From: Gordonia humi
GTDB taxonomy: Bacteria > Actinomycetota > Actinomycetes > Mycobacteriales > Mycobacteriaceae
Assembly (NCBI RefSeq): GCF_014197435.1
Contig: NZ_JACIFP010000001.1
Span: 1,922,001-1,986,000, forward strand
Length of the DNA: 64,000 bases
Reading direction: 5' to 3'
The translations under genes were made by a program, and so were the position numbers. The notes under the pieces are model-generated. The model was not told the origin of the DNA and searched no databases. It was given only the letters and a program-made list of their open reading frames with translations. How positions within the stretch are numbered: position 1 is the stretch's first letter; each line of letters opens with the position of its first letter. Shown here one piece after another: positions 47,501-62,500 of the stretch.

Positions 47501-50500
47501 CGTCGCCCCCGACGAGTATGTGTTCGCGATCGTCGTGCACCACATCGCCGCCGACGGTGAGTCGATGGGACCGCTGATCGGCGATCTGGTGACCGCCTAC
47601 CTCGCGCGGACGTCCGGCCGCGCACCCGACTTCGCGCCGCTGCCCGTCCAGTTCGCCGACGTCGCGATCTGGCAGCATTCGGCGCTCGGCTCCACAGACG
47701 ATGCCGACTCCCCGGTGGCGCGCCAGCTCGACTTCTGGCGAGACGAGCTCGCGGGCGTTCCCGACGTGATCTCCCTGCCCACCGACCGCCGTCGCCCGGT
47801 CACCTCGTCGGGGCGCGCGGCCACCGTCACCACGACCGTCGCACCGGAGATCGTCGCACGCATCGGCGACGTCGCGACCGGCCACGCCGCGACACCGTTC
47901 ATGGTGCTGCATGCGGGTCTGGCAGCTCTCCTCGCACGCCTGTCCGGCGGCGACGACATCACCGTCGCGACCCCGGTCGCCGGTCGCGGACTCGAATCGG
48001 TCGACAGCCTCGTCGGCATGTTCGTCAACACCCTGATCCTGCGGTCGGCGGTGCACACCGGCATGTCGTTCGACGACCTGGTCGGCCGTGTCCGCGCCGG
48101 GGACCTGGCCGCTTTCGCCGCCGGCGACGTCCCGTTCGAAACGGTCGTCGACGCCGTCGATCCCGTGCGCAGCGAGGCGTTCGCGCCACTGGCCCAGGTC
48201 ATGCTGTCGTTCGATCCCGGTCGTTCGGCGAGCGGATTCACCGTGCCCGCGGGCGACGTGATCGTGGAATCGATCGATCCTCCCGTCCAGGAGACGGCGA
48301 TGGATCTCGAGTTCATCGTCGTCCCCGACGACGAGGGCGGCTGGTCGGTGAGCGTCGTCTACTCGACCGACCTGTTCGATCGCTCCCGCGCGGAGACCAT
48401 CGCCGCGGGTCTGATCACTGCCCTCGACCGGCTCACCGCCACCCCGCAGGCGCCGGTGGGGCAGTTCTCGCTCCTGTCCGCCGTAGCCCGCGACGAACTC
48501 CTGGCCGCAGGAGTCGGACCCGCGCTCGACGTTCCGGACGAGACCGTCGCCGATTATCTGGCGCGCGGTGCACGCGAACACGCGGACGCCGTCGCGATCA
48601 CGTTCGGCGACCGCGCCGTGACCTACCGCGAATGGTTCGCCCGCGTCACCGACCTCGCGCACACCTTGATCGGCGCGGGTGTCGGCCCCGACCGGTCGGT
48701 CGGGGTGTGCATCGACCGCTCCGTCGAGACGGTCGTGGCGATCCACGCGATCGTCGTCGCCGGTGGACACTACGTGCCGATCGACGTCGACGCCCCCGCC
48801 GACCGCGTCGACTACCTCACCGCGACCGCGAACGCGGCCCTCGTGCTGATCGGCCCGGGAGCAGTGCCCGCGGGAGTCGTCGCCGCGGGGGCACGCACCC
48901 TCACCGTCGACACCTCCGGTCCCGTCCCCGCACCGACGCCGATCGACGACGCCGCGCGCCGCGGCCCGCTGCGTACGGACGCCGCCGTCTACACGCTGTT
49001 CACCTCCGGCTCCACCGGCCGGCCCAAGGGCGTCACCGTGACCCATCGGGCGTTCCGCAGCCACCTGGAGAAGACGGCCGCACTGTACGACGAGCTACAG
49101 GTCCGCACCGCGTTGTTCAAGACCACCTACACGTTCGACGCGTCCGTGTGGGAGCTGTTCTGGTCGTTCGGCGTCGGCGGCCGACTCGTCATCGCCCGCC
49201 CGGGCGGACACCGGGACATCGGCTACCTCCTCGACCTGATCGCCGCCGAACGGGTCGAGGCGACCGAGATGGTGCCCGCCGTCCTCGCCGCGGTCGCCGA
49301 CCAGGGGCCCACCGTCGTCCGTGACCGATGCGCATCGCTGCGGCTGCTGATCACCGGCGGCGAGGCACTCACTCCGAGCCTGGCCGGGCAGATCACCGAC
49401 CTGCTACCGTCGGTCGCCTTCTACAACCAGTACGGCCCCACCGAGGCCACCAACTATGTCGTCGATCACCGCGTGCTCGACGGCACGCCGCCCCCGATCG
49501 GGCGGCCCATCGAGAACACAGTGGTCCGCGTCCTCGACGACCGCCTGGGGGTGGTCCCGACCGGTGTGGTCGGCGAGCTGTACCTCGGCGGCGTTCAACT
49601 GGCTCGCGGCTACACGTCGCGGCCGGACCTCACCGCCGAACGCTTCGTCGCAGATCCCTGCGGGGAGCCCGGTGCACGCCTGTACCGCACCGGCGACCTC
49701 GTCCGCTGGAACGACGACGGCAGCCTGGACTACCTGGGACGTTCGGACTTCCAGGTGAAGCTCAGCGGTCAGCGACTGGAACTCGGCGAGGTCGAGACGG
49801 CGATCGCCGCCGCCGACGGAGTCGCCGAGGCCGCCGCCGCGGTGATCGACACCCCGGCCGGAGCACACCTCGTCGGCTACGTCGCTCCCGCGACGGTCGA
49901 CACCGACGCCGTCGCCGCGGTGCTCGCCGAGCGACTGCCCGCATTCATGTGTCCCACCGCGTGGGTCGCGCTCGACGTCTTGCCGTTGACCGGAGCCGGC
50001 AAGGTGGACCGGCGCGCACTCCCGGTCCCGGAGTTCTCCGAAGAGCAGTTCGTCGAACCAGACACCGACGACGAGCGGACCGTCGCCGCGGCGTTCGCCG
50101 AGGTCCTCGGTCTGGAGCGGATGTCAGCCACCGCGTCGTTCTTCGACGTCGGCGGCAACTCGCTCTCGGCGATGCGCGCCGTGGCGCGAGTCGCCGAGGC
50201 CGTCGGTGTCGACGTGTCGATTCGTGACGTCTTCGACGAGCCGACCGTCCGCGGTCTGGCCGCCCGTCTCGCCGGCCGCGGCGCCGCACTGCCGCCGGTC
50301 GCCCCGGCCGATCCGCGTCCGGAGCGGATCCCGCTGTCTCTGCAGCAGGCACGCATGTGGTTCCTCAACCGGCTCGACGAGCAGTCCCCCGCCTACAACA
50401 TTCCGTCCGTGCTGAAGATCAAGGGTTCGCTCGACGTCGAGGCGCTGCAGGCCGCGCTCTACGACGTCGTGTCCCGCCACGAGGTGCTGCGGACGACGTT

Positions 50501-53500
50501 CCCGGACGAGTCTGGGGTACCGCATCAGCGGGTGCACACGATCGACGAGATCGCCCACCGACTCGACTTCCGAGAGACGACTCTGGACGAGTTGTTCGAA
50601 TCGGTCATCACCGGCTTCTCGCTCGCGGCGCAGTGGCCGATCCGGATCCGTCTGCACACGGCGGCGCCGGGCGAGCACGTCATCGCGATAGTCATGCATC
50701 ACATCGCCTCCGACGGCGAGTCTGTGGCCCCGTTCGTCACCGATCTCATCGCGGCGTACACCGCCCGAGTCGCCGGACAGGTTGCGCCGCTGCCCCCGCT
50801 GCCAGTGCAGTTCGCCGACTACGCGATCTGGCAGCACGACGTCTTCGGCTCGGTCGACGATCCGTCGTCGATCCTGTCCGACCAGCTCGGATACTGGAAG
50901 ACACAGCTAGCCGGACTGCCAGACGTGCTCGACCTCCCGACTGATCGTCCGCGTCCGCTCATCGCATCGGGGCGTGGCGTGCGGGTTCCGTTCACGATCC
51001 CGGGGACCATCGCCGCGCGGGTCCGTGCGATCGCGGCCGAGCACGACGTCACGGAGTTCATGGTCGTCCATGCGGCGCTCGCGGTGACAGCGGCTCGGCT
51101 CTCGGCAACCGGCGACATCGCGGTCGGCACTCCGGTGTCCGGGCGCGGGCACCAGACGTTAGACCCGGTCGTCGGCATGTTCGTCAACACGTTGGTTCTG
51201 CGATTGCGCGTATCGTCGAGCATGTCGTTGAGCGAACTGCTCGAGGACACTCGGCGCACCGACGTCGACGCTTTCGCCAACGCGGATGTCCCGTTCGAAG
51301 CCGTTGTCGAAGCCGTCGACCCGGTCCGCTCCCAGGCTTTCGCGCCGCTCGCGCAGCTGATGTTCGTCTCCGAGTCGACGACGACAGATGTGTGTGTCGA
51401 TCCGGCGTCAACGGGCGGAGTGTCGTTCGAACCCGTGGCGAGTGCCGAGGTGCCCGCGCAGCGAGATCTGACGGTCAATGTGGCATTCGGCGACGGTGAC
51501 TGGTCCTGCTCCGTCGTGGCCGCCGCTGATCTCTACGATGCGGCTTCGGTCGAGACGTTCGCAGCACGTCTGGTCCGCGTCCTCGACGGACTCACCGCCG
51601 ACCCGCGATCGGCGGTCGGCGACGTCGATCTGTCCGCGCCGACCGATCGCGCACTTCTCGAATCGTTGCCCGCGCCGGTCGTCGAGACCGCCAATGCGGG
51701 ACGGACGCTGGTGGACTTGTTCGAGGACACCGTCGCCGACCACTCCGCGCGCACCGCGGTGACCGCTCGGGGGAGGAGTCTGTCGTATGCGGATCTCGCT
51801 GCTCGTGTCGACGGCATCGCCTGCGTGCTGGTCGATCGTGGAGTCGGACCCGGCGATCTCGTAGGTATTGCCACCGCGCGCTCGACCGACCTGACCGCCG
51901 CGATTCTCGCGGTGCTGAAGACTGGCGCCGCGTACCTGCCTCTCGATCTCGGGAACCCAGTGCAACGCCTGGCGTTCATCGTCGGAGACGCCGATGTCGC
52001 AGCGGTGCTGACCGATGCGGAGTCCGGTTCCCATCAACTCTTCGCGCACCTCCCACTGCACACGGCCGTGATCGACGTCGACACGATCAGCGACTCCGCA
52101 GGTGACGTCGTGCGGGTGCAGACGCCTGCCGACGCTCCCGCGTACGTGATCTACACGTCGGGCTCCACGGGACGGCCGAAGGGCGTCCAGGTGACGCATC
52201 GTGACGTCGTGACGTTGCTGGACACCGCGTCCGGCGACTTCGAGTTCGCGCCGACGGATGTGTGGACGATGTTCCACTCCTACGCCTTCGACTTCTCCGT
52301 ATGGGAGCTGTGGGGACCGCTGTCCACGGGAGCTCGGCTGGTAATCGTCGATCGTGATCTCGCTCGCGATCCGGCAGCGTTCGCAGCGCTCCTCGTGGCG
52401 GAGGGTGTCACCGTTCTCAACCAGACGCCGTCAGCGTTCTACCAGCTCGTAGATGCTCGTCGGCGAGACCGCCGCGCGACGGCTCTGCGGTACGTCGTGT
52501 TCGGCGGTGAGGCGTTGAACTTTGACCAGGTGCGTCGCTGGTTCGCTGAGAACCCCGCAGAAGATGCGTGCCTGGTCAACATGTACGGCATCACCGAGAC
52601 GACAGTTCACGTCAGCTTCCGCGAGATCGCACGCGACGCCGACGGTGAGTCGGCTGCGTCGTTCATCGGGCGGCCGTTGTCCTCATTGGCGATTCACATC
52701 TTGGATGATCGACTGCGTCCGGTCCCGGACGGGGTGCCGGGCGAGATGTACGTGGCGGGAGGCCAACTTGCGAGCGGCTACCTGTCGCGACCGGGGCTGA
52801 CGTCGACGCGCTTCGTCGCGAACCCGTTCGATGCGGCCGGCTCTCGCCTGTACCGGACCGGTGACCTCGCCCGGCGTATCGGCACGGACATCGAGTACCT
52901 CGGGCGGGGCGATGCACAGGTCCAGCTGCGCGGCTTCCGGATCGAGTTCGGTGAGATCGAAGACGCGCTGACCCGAGCGTGCCCTCGGGCGTCCGCGGCG
53001 GCCGTGCGCGTCGTCGTCGACGAGGCCCGCGGCGAGCAACTCGTCGGGTACCTCGTCGTCGACAGCGCGGCCGAGCTGGACGTCGCGGCGATTCGCGCGG
53101 CGACCGGCCTTCTGGTCCCGGGATACATGGTCCCGGATACGATCGTCGCCGTCGGTGCGTTGCCGCTGACCGCGAACGGCAAACTCGACCGCGATGCACT
53201 CCCGGTTCCGGAGCCCGCGGCTGGGCACGGCGAGTACGTCGCACCGGAGTCGCCGATAGAGGAGGCGATCGCCTCCGTCTACGCCGGTGTCCTCGGTGTC
53301 GATCGCGTCGGAGTCACCGACGAATTCTTCGACCTGGGAGGCAACTCTCTGTCTGCGGCGCGACTCGCTGCGCTCGTGTCCGAGGCGATCGACCGTGCAG
53401 TGTCCGTCCGCGATGTGTTCGACGCTCCGACGGTTCGAGACCTGGCCGCGACGGTCGGCGATCGATCTGCCGCGCTTCCACCGGTCACCCGCATCGATCC

Positions 53501-56500
53501 GCGTCCGGTCCCGATCCCGACATCGCGGGCTCAACGCCGCATGTGGTTCCTCAACCAGTTCGACCCCGCTTCTGGCGCGTACAACATCCCGACTGCGTTG
53601 ACTCTGACCGGCGACGTCGATGAGGATCTACTCGCTGACGCGGCCCGTGACGTCGTGGCGCGCCACGAGGTCCTGCGCACGATCTACCCCTCCGTCGACG
53701 CGCTGCCTGTGCAAGAGATCCTGCCCGCTGCGGCCGCGCGCGCCATGCTCGACTGGTCGGTTGTCCCGACGCTCGACGCGCTCGTCGCCTCGACGACCGC
53801 GGGCTTCGACGTGGCCAAGCAGCTCCCGATCCGCGGCCGCGTCCACCGCGACGACACCGGTCTGCATCTGGCCGTCACCGTCCACCACATCGCGATGGAC
53901 GGTGAATCGGTCGAGGTCCTTCTGCGGGACCTGCTCGCGGCCTATGCCGCCCGCAGGGGCACGGCGCCGGCGTCGACGGCCCCGCCCGTCCAATACGCCG
54001 ACTACGCGATCTGGCAGCAGCAGATCATCGGCGACGCCGCGGATCCGGGCAGCGTCGCTCACTCTCAGCTCGACTACTGGCGGGACGCCCTCGCCGGACT
54101 GCCCGCGGTCACCGACCTGCCGTCCGACCGCCCGCGCCCGGCGCAGCCGACTGCGACCGGCGGCCTGATCCGCGTCGACCTCGACGAGACGATCGCCGCC
54201 GGCGTCGACGACCTCGCACGCAGGCATGGCATGTCGGCGTTCATGGTCACGCACACCGCGTTCGCAGCGACCGTCGCTCGGCTGGCCGCCACCTCTGACG
54301 TCGTCGTCGCCACGCCCGTCGCCGGCCGCGTCGGCCCCGAGGTCGATGATCTGATCGGCATGTTCGTCAATACGCTGCTGCTGCGCACGCCGGTGCCGTC
54401 GAGCCGACGCGCCGCTGACCTGCTCGACGACGTCCGTGCCGCCGACCTGGACGCGTTCGCCAACGATCAGGTGCAGTTCGACGACCTCATCGATGAGTTC
54501 GCGCCGGACCGGCCGACGTCGTACCAGCCGCTCGCCCAGATCTCTTTCACGTACACCGACGGCACTGTCGGACAGGAGGCGTTCGAAGCAGCCGGCGTGC
54601 AGGCGCGTGCTCTCACCTCCGACGAGGTCGAGGCTAAGTTCGATCTGACGACCGTCGTGAGCGCCGCCACAGCGGCCGCACCGATGAGCGTCGAGTTCAT
54701 CTACGCCGCTGACCTGTTCGACGAGTCCACCGTGCAGCGGTTCGCCGCCGTGTACCGCCGCGTCCTGACCGCGATGATCGACGACGAGACCGTCGTCGTC
54801 GGCGACATCGACATCGTCGAGCACGGGGAGACCGGCTCCGCGTCGCGGGTCGCGCGCACCCCGAGTGCCCTGGTCGGCACCGGAGGCACCGTCGAGGAGG
54901 GCACGATGATCGACCTGCTCGCCCAACGCGATCTCGACCTCGATCATCCCGCCCTGATCTGCGACGGCGACGAACTCGACTACGCCGAGTTCGAGGAACG
55001 CACCAACGCGATCGCACGCGCCCTGCTGGCGCGCGGGGTCACACCCGAGGACGTCGTCGCCGTCGGCATGGAACGGTCCATCGGATCGGTGCTGGCCACT
55101 TGGGGCGTCATCAAGTCCGGCGCCGCCTACGTCCCGATCGACCCGGCGTACCCGGACGACCGCATCGCGTACATGGTCGACGACTCCGCCGTGTCCCTGG
55201 GCATCACGGCACCGAGCGTCCGCGATCGGTTCGGCCGTTCGCGGTGCGAGTGGATCGAGTTGGACGAGTTGGAGGCCGAAGCCGAGTCGGGTGACGACAT
55301 CGCCGACGACGAACGCAACGGCTCGGTGCGCCTGAGCAACCTCGCCTACCTGATCTACACGTCCGGCTCCACCGGACGCCCGAAAGCCGTGGGCGTCAGC
55401 CACACCGGTCTCGCCGACTTCGTGTCGTCGCTGGCCAAGATCACCGCCGGACCGCCGGAGGACGAGCCCGACACCCGCATCCTGCATGTCGCGTCGCCGA
55501 GTTTCGACGCGTCGATGTTCGAGATGGCATGGGCGATCCCGGCCGGTCACACTCTCGTGATCGCTCCGCACACCGATTTCGCGGGGGACGCCCTCGCGAC
55601 GGTCCTCGAGCGCGACGAGGTGACCGACATGATCATCACCCCGTCGGTGCTGGCCACCGTCGACCCGGACCGCGCGGAGTTCGTGCGCAACCTGGCGACC
55701 GGCGGCGAGGCGTGCCCACCCGAACTGGTCGAACGCTGGTCGCAGCGCGGCCGCCGCATCTTCAACTGCTACGGACCCACCGAAGCCACCGTGTGGGCGA
55801 CCCGCTCACGCCTGCAGGCCGGCAAGCCCGTCACCATCGGCAAGGGCGTCGACGGTTTCACGACCCGCGTCCTCGACGCACGCCTGCACGAGGTCCCCAC
55901 GGGCGTGGTGGGTGAGCTGTACCTGTCGACCGAAGGTCTGGCCCGCGGTTACCTCGGCCGCCCGGACCTGACCGCGACGGCGTTCGTAGCCGATCCACAC
56001 GGCGAACCCGGCGCGCGCATGTACGCCACCGGAGACCTCGTCCGCATCGGCAAGTCGGGCAACCTCGAATTCGCCGGCCGTGCCGACCACCAGGTCAAGA
56101 TCAACGGTCAGCGCGTCGAGCTCGGCGAGATCGAAGCGGTTCTCGACGATCAGCCCGGCGTCGCGCAGTCGGTGGTCGTGGGCGTCGACTCCACGCGCGG
56201 GAACCGTAAGCACACCGAGGTCGTGGCGTACCTGGTCGCCAAGCCGGGGGAGAGCGTCGACTCCGAGGCGGTGCTCGCCGACGCCGCGCAACGGCTGGCC
56301 GCACACATGGTGCCGTCGCAGGCCATCGTCATCGACGAGATCCCGCTGACCCCGGCGGGCAAACTGGACCGGACCGCGCTGCCCACGCCCCACGAGCCGA
56401 CCGAGTCCGAGTACGTGGCCCCGGAGACCACGGAGGAGCAGACGCTCGCCCGGATCGTCGCCGGGCTGCTCGGCGAGGAGCGGGTGAGCGTCACCGAGTC

Positions 56501-59500
56501 GTTCTTCGCACTCGGCGGCGACTCCATCATGTCCATCCAGCTGTCGTCCGCGGCGAAGGCCGCCGGGCTGCATCTGTCCCCGCGGGAGATCTTCGAACTC
56601 AAGACCGTCCGCGCGATGGTCGACGCGGCGGGTACCGGCGAAGCGCCTGATCTGCTCGCCGAGCTGCCAGGCGGCGGCGACGGCGAGATGCCGTTGCCGC
56701 CGATCGTGTCGTGGATGATCGAGCACTCTCGACATCCGTCGGATTACGCTGACTTCTCCCAACCGCTCGTCTTCGCCGTGCCGCGCGAGGCGACGGTCGC
56801 CGACCTGCAGGCGGTGATCGACGCAGTCGCCGCGAACCACCCGATGCTGCGGGCCCGACTGGCCCGGTCCCTCACCGCGGGCGTCGGCACCGTCGCGCCC
56901 GTCACCGAGATCGTCACGAGCGGCGACCTCGACGACGAGGTGATCGTCGACGCGCACCGGCGGCTGCTCTCCGACCTCGATCCAGAAGCCGGATCGCTCG
57001 TCGGCGCCGCCGTCGTGACCGGCACTGACCGTCGACGACTGATCCTGGCGATCCACCACCTCGGTGTGGACGGCGTATCGTGGCCGATCCTCGTCGAGGA
57101 CCTCCTCACCGCGTGGTCGCAGCACCGCGCCGGGAAGCCGATCGCGCTGCGACCGGAGGAGACATCGGCGAGGCGCATCGCGCATCTGCTGGCCGATCAG
57201 GTCGAGGAGCGGGCCGCCGAGCGTCGCTACTGGCTGGCGCAGGCCCCGGAGCGTCCCACGTCGTTCGGTCCTGAGACGCAGCGCGCCGACCGGCGGTGGC
57301 GTGACCAACGGACCCTGCGCGTCGCGGTGCCCGCGGACGTCACCGACGCGGTGCTGACCGCGGTCCCCGCCGCCTTCGGCGGCACTGTCGACGATGTCCT
57401 ACTCGGTGCGCTGGCACGCGCCGTCCGTGCGTGGCAGCGTACCGAGGACATCGACGACGACGGCCCGATCACCGCGGCCACCGAGACCCACGGGCGCGAC
57501 GAGGCGCTCGCAGGCGTCGACCGGATCGATCTCGCGCGCACCGTCGGATGGTTCACCGCCATCACGCCGATCGCCGTCGACGCGTCGACCGATCTGGTGC
57601 ACGCGATCAAATCGGCGAAGGACGCCCGCGCGGCACGTCCCGCGGGCGGCGTCGGATTCGGAGTCCTGCGGTACGGCGGCGACGCCGAACTCGCGGCGCG
57701 TCCGTTGCCGACCATCATGTACAACTACTTCGGCGCGGGTTCGGCCCCCGCCGACCTCGGCCACGCGGACGAGTTCCTACCCGCCGCCGACGCGCCTTTC
57801 CTGCCCCCGACGGTGTCGGGCGCCATGGCGGCGCCGAGCCTGTTCGGGCTGAATGTGGCCGTCGACGCGGACCGGCGCTTCACCGTCGACGTCACGTACG
57901 CCGCCGACGTCCTCGACGAGCGGGCCGCGTCGTACATCGTCGCCGCGTGGCAGGCCGAACTGGCCGCCGCGGCCGAACTCGTCGCCGGTGACGCGGAGAT
58001 CGGGCTCAGCACCGCCGACGTGCCGGGGACGGCGTTGACGCAGGCCGATCTCGACCACCTCGCGCAGGAGCATCCGGGGTCGGACGTCTGGCCGATGACG
58101 CCGCTGCAGCACGGTCTGTTCGTCGAAGCGGACCTGGCGGGCAGCGTCGCCGACGGTTCCGGGCTCGACGTGTACGTGACGCAGACCCGCCTGTCGCTGG
58201 GCGGCGACGTGGACGCCGACCGTCTCCGCACCGCGTTCGACGAACTCGTGGCCGCTCACCGCGTGCTGCGCTCGGGATTCGTTCGGGTGCCCAGCGGTGC
58301 CGTCGTGACCATCGTCCCCGCGACCTCGACGGTCCCGTTCCGGACCGTCGATCTGCGTGCGGGCGGCGGCACTGTCGACGATGTCCTCGCCGCCGAGTCC
58401 GCTGAGCCGTTCGACATGGCGCGTCCGCCGCTGATCCGTGCGGTCCTGGTCCGCCACGGCGACGGCGTCGGGAGCGGTGCGAACGGGCCGCGGCAGCCCC
58501 GCACGGACCTGATCATCACCAACCACCACCTGCTGGTCGACGGATGGTCCAGTCCGCTCGTCCTCGCCGACCTGGTCAGCCTGTACACGACCGGTGCCAC
58601 GTTCACCGGATCGCTGCCCGGTGCGGGTGCGGGCCGGGACTTCGCCGACCACGCCCGCGCCGTGGCAGCCGTCGACACGCAGGCGGGTCTCGCCGCTTGG
58701 CGACAGGTGCTGGCTCCGGTCACCGAACCGACCTTCGTCGCGCCCGGACACCAGCCGTCGGCCGACGCGCCGCCGCGCGATCATCTGTTCGAGATCGACC
58801 GCGACGTCGTCGCCGGTCTCGAAGTCCTCGCGCGGTCGCAGTCGGTGACGATGGCGACCCTCGTGCAGTTCGCGTGGGCCGTGCTCCTGTCCAGGCTGAC
58901 CGGGGTGCGGACGGTGTCGTTCGCCGAGACCGTATCGGGACGATCCCCGGACATCGAGGGCGTCGAATCGATGATCGGCATGTTCATCAACACGATTCCC
59001 GCTGTCGTCGACGTCGATCCGGCCGCGAGCGTCGCCGACGTCCTGGCCGCCGTGCAGCGCGATAAGATCGCCGTCCTCGACTACCAGCAGCTGGGGTTGC
59101 CGTCACTGATCGCGCAGACCGGCCTTCCGGCCCTGTTCGACACGCTCGCCGTGTACGAGTCGTACCCGGTGGACATCGATGCGGTGACCGATGTGGACGC
59201 ATCGGTGGCGGGCGGTCTGCAGGTGACCGATGCCGCCACCGCGGACGCCACGCACTATCCGCTCAATCTGTCGGCGTCGCAGGAGGGCGAGGTCCTCTCG
59301 GCGAAGCTCAAGTACCTGCCGACCGCGTTCACGCCGGAGCAGGTCGCGGTGTTCGCGGATGTGCTGACGCAGATCCTGCGCGTCGTGGCCGCCGATCCGA
59401 CGACGGCCTGCGCCGATCTGCCGCTGTTGACCGACGAGGCGGCCGCGGAACTGACTCCGGTCAGCGGCGGCGAACCGCACGAGCCGCAGTTGTTGCCCGA

Positions 59501-62500
59501 CCTGTTCGCCGACGCCGTGCGCCGCGCCCCGGAGCGGGTCGCCGTGGTCGACGGCGACGGTCGGGCGCTCACCTACGCCGAGCTCGACGAGCGGTCGAAC
59601 CGGTTGGCTCGCTGGCTGATCGGTCGGGGAGTGGGACCGGAGCGTCCGGTGGCGCTGGCCATCGCGCGTTCGGTGGACCTGCTGACCGCGATCTGGGCCG
59701 TCGCAAAGACCGGCGGCGCATACGTGCCCGTCGACCCCGACTATCCGGCCGACCGTGTCGCCGCGATGGTCGAGGACTCCGGTGCGGTGCTCGGACTGGC
59801 CGTCGCCGCCTCGGGCGAACTGCCCGCGCGCGGATTCGAGTGGATCGCCCTGGACGAGCCGTCGGTCGCCGACGAGGTCGCCGCGCAGAGCGATGCGTCG
59901 GTCACCGCCGCCGATCGTCTCGGCGTGATCGGCGCGTCGAACCTGGCGTACGTGATCTACACGTCCGGTTCCACCGGACGGCCCAAGGGCGTCGCCGTGA
60001 CCCACTCGGGTCTGGCGAACTTCGCCCGCGAGGAGACCCGGCGCCTCGATGCGCCCGACGGCGCCGTGGTGCTGGGCTTCGCATCGCCGAGCTTCGACGC
60101 CTCGGTGCTGGAATACCTGTTGGCGACGGTCACCGCGGGCACTCTCGCGTACCGGCCGTCCGACGCGGTCGGCGGACCGACGTTGGAGCGCTTCGTGGCC
60201 TCGGTCGGCGCCACGCACACATTCCTGACGCCGTCGGTGCTGGCGACGATCGACCCGGCCGCGGTGCCGAGCCTGACGTCGATCGCCGCGGGCGGTGAAG
60301 CCGTGCCGCAGCAGGTGGTCGACCGCTGGGCGGGTGTCACCGGTCTGCGCAACCTGTACGGACCCACCGAGACCACGATCGGCATCACGATCAGCGTGCC
60401 GATGTCGGTCGGCGAACCGGTTCGCCTCGGCGGACCGATCGGCGGCGTCGATCTCATGGTCCTCGACGAGCGGCTGCGCCCGACGCCGATCGGCATGCCC
60501 GGTGAACTGTACGTCGCGGGCGGCGCGCTCTCCCGCGGGTACCTCGACCGTCCCGGTCTGACCGCCGAGCGGTTCACCGCGAATCCGCATGCGAGTGCGG
60601 GGGAGCGGATGTACCGCACCGGCGACGTCGTCGCGTGGACACCCGACGGTCGCGGCGGCCTCACCCTCGAGTACACCGGCCGGTCGGACGATCAGGTCAA
60701 GCTGCGCGGTCTGCGGATCGAGCTCGGCGAGATCGAAGCGGTCCTCGCCGAGCACGACGCCGTCGCATCCGCCGTGGTCGTCGGCGACGGAGGTTCGGTG
60801 GCCACCTCCCTGGCCGCGTACGTCGTCCCCTCTCGCGGAGAAGTCGACGTCACTGTGCTGAAGGCGTTCGCCGGGCGACGACTGCCCGCCTACATGGTGC
60901 CGTCATCGATCACCGTGCTCGACGAACTGCCGCTGACCCCGGTCGGCAAACTCGACAAGCGGGCGCTGCCTGCACCGCCCGATCCCGGCGTCGACGGCGT
61001 GTTCACGGCTCCGGCCGACGGTGCCGAACGGATCGTCGCCGATGTGGTGGCGGCCGTCCTGGACCTCGATCCGGCGCAGGTGTCGGCGACGGCGAACTTC
61101 TTCGACTTGGGCGGCGACTCGCTGTCGGCGGCACGGTTGGCGGCGCGGCTGTCCGATCAGACGGGCACGGCGTTCTCGGTGCGCGATGTGTTCGACGCCG
61201 ACTCGGTGGCCGCACTCGCCCGCCGTGCGACCGACGCGACTGTCCCGGACGCGCTGCCGCCCGTCACCGCGACGACGCCGCGGCCCGAGACGATCCCGCT
61301 CTCGTTCGCTCAGCAGCGGATGTGGTTCATCAACCGACTCGACCCCGAGGCCGCCACCTACAACATCCCGATCGCGGTACGTCTCGACGGTCTCCTCGAC
61401 ATAGATGCGCTGCACACCGCCGTGCGGGACGTCGTGACTCGCCACGAGATCCTGCGGACCACGTTCCCCGACGTCGACGGTGAGCCGTCGCAGCTGGTTC
61501 ACGCGGCCGGTTCGCCGGTCGCCGAACCCGACTGGGCGGTGGTCGTCGACGAGGCCGATCTGCTGGCCGCGTCGAGCGCGGGCTTCGACGTCGCCGTCGC
61601 ACCGCCGCTGCGGGTGCGTGTGCTGCGTCGATCGGAGGACGAGCATGTTCTGGTCGCGATCGCGCACCACATCGTCGCCGACGGCGAGTCGATGCGGCCG
61701 CTCATCGGCGACATCGTAGCCGCGTACCTGTCTCGGCTGTCCGGTGCGGCGCCGACGTTCGCGCCGCTCGAGGTGCAGTTCGCCGACTACGCGCTGTGGC
61801 AGCGGTCGGTACTCGGCGACCTTCGGGACCCGACTTCGGTGGTCGGCCGTCAACTCGACTACTGGGCCGAGCGCCTGGCAGGTGCACCCGATGTGCTCGA
61901 CCTGCCGATGGACCGGCCGCGGCCGACTGTGGCGACGCACACCGGTGCGACGGTCTCGGTCACCGTCGACGGGTCGCTCGGCGACCGTATCGACGTCGTT
62001 GCGCGCGAACGCGGTGTCACGCCGTTCATGGTGGTGCACGCCGCGTTGGCGGCCCTGCTGTCTCGGCTGTCCGCATCCGACGACGTCACCGTGGCGACGC
62101 CGATCGCCGGTCGCGGACAGGCCGCGATCGAACCGCTGGTCGGCATGTTCGTGAACACGCTGGTTCTACGGACACCGGTGTCGCCGCGGACGACGTTCGT
62201 CGATCTCCTGGACGTCGTCCGGGACGCCGATCTGGAGGCGTTCGCGCACGCCGACGTGCCGTTCGAGGCGATCGTCGAACGTGTGCAACCCGTCCGCTCG
62301 CAGGCGTTCTCGCCGCTCGCGCAGGTCATGGTGACCGTCGTCGACGCGGCCGCCGTCGGGGACGCGTCGGCCGACGCGGGCTCGTTGACCCTGACCTCGC
62401 TGGAGCCGCTCGTCACCCCCGCCCAGTACGACCTGTCGATCACCGTCGTCCCGCACGCGAGCCAGATCCGCGCGATCTACGCCACCGACCTGTTCGACGA

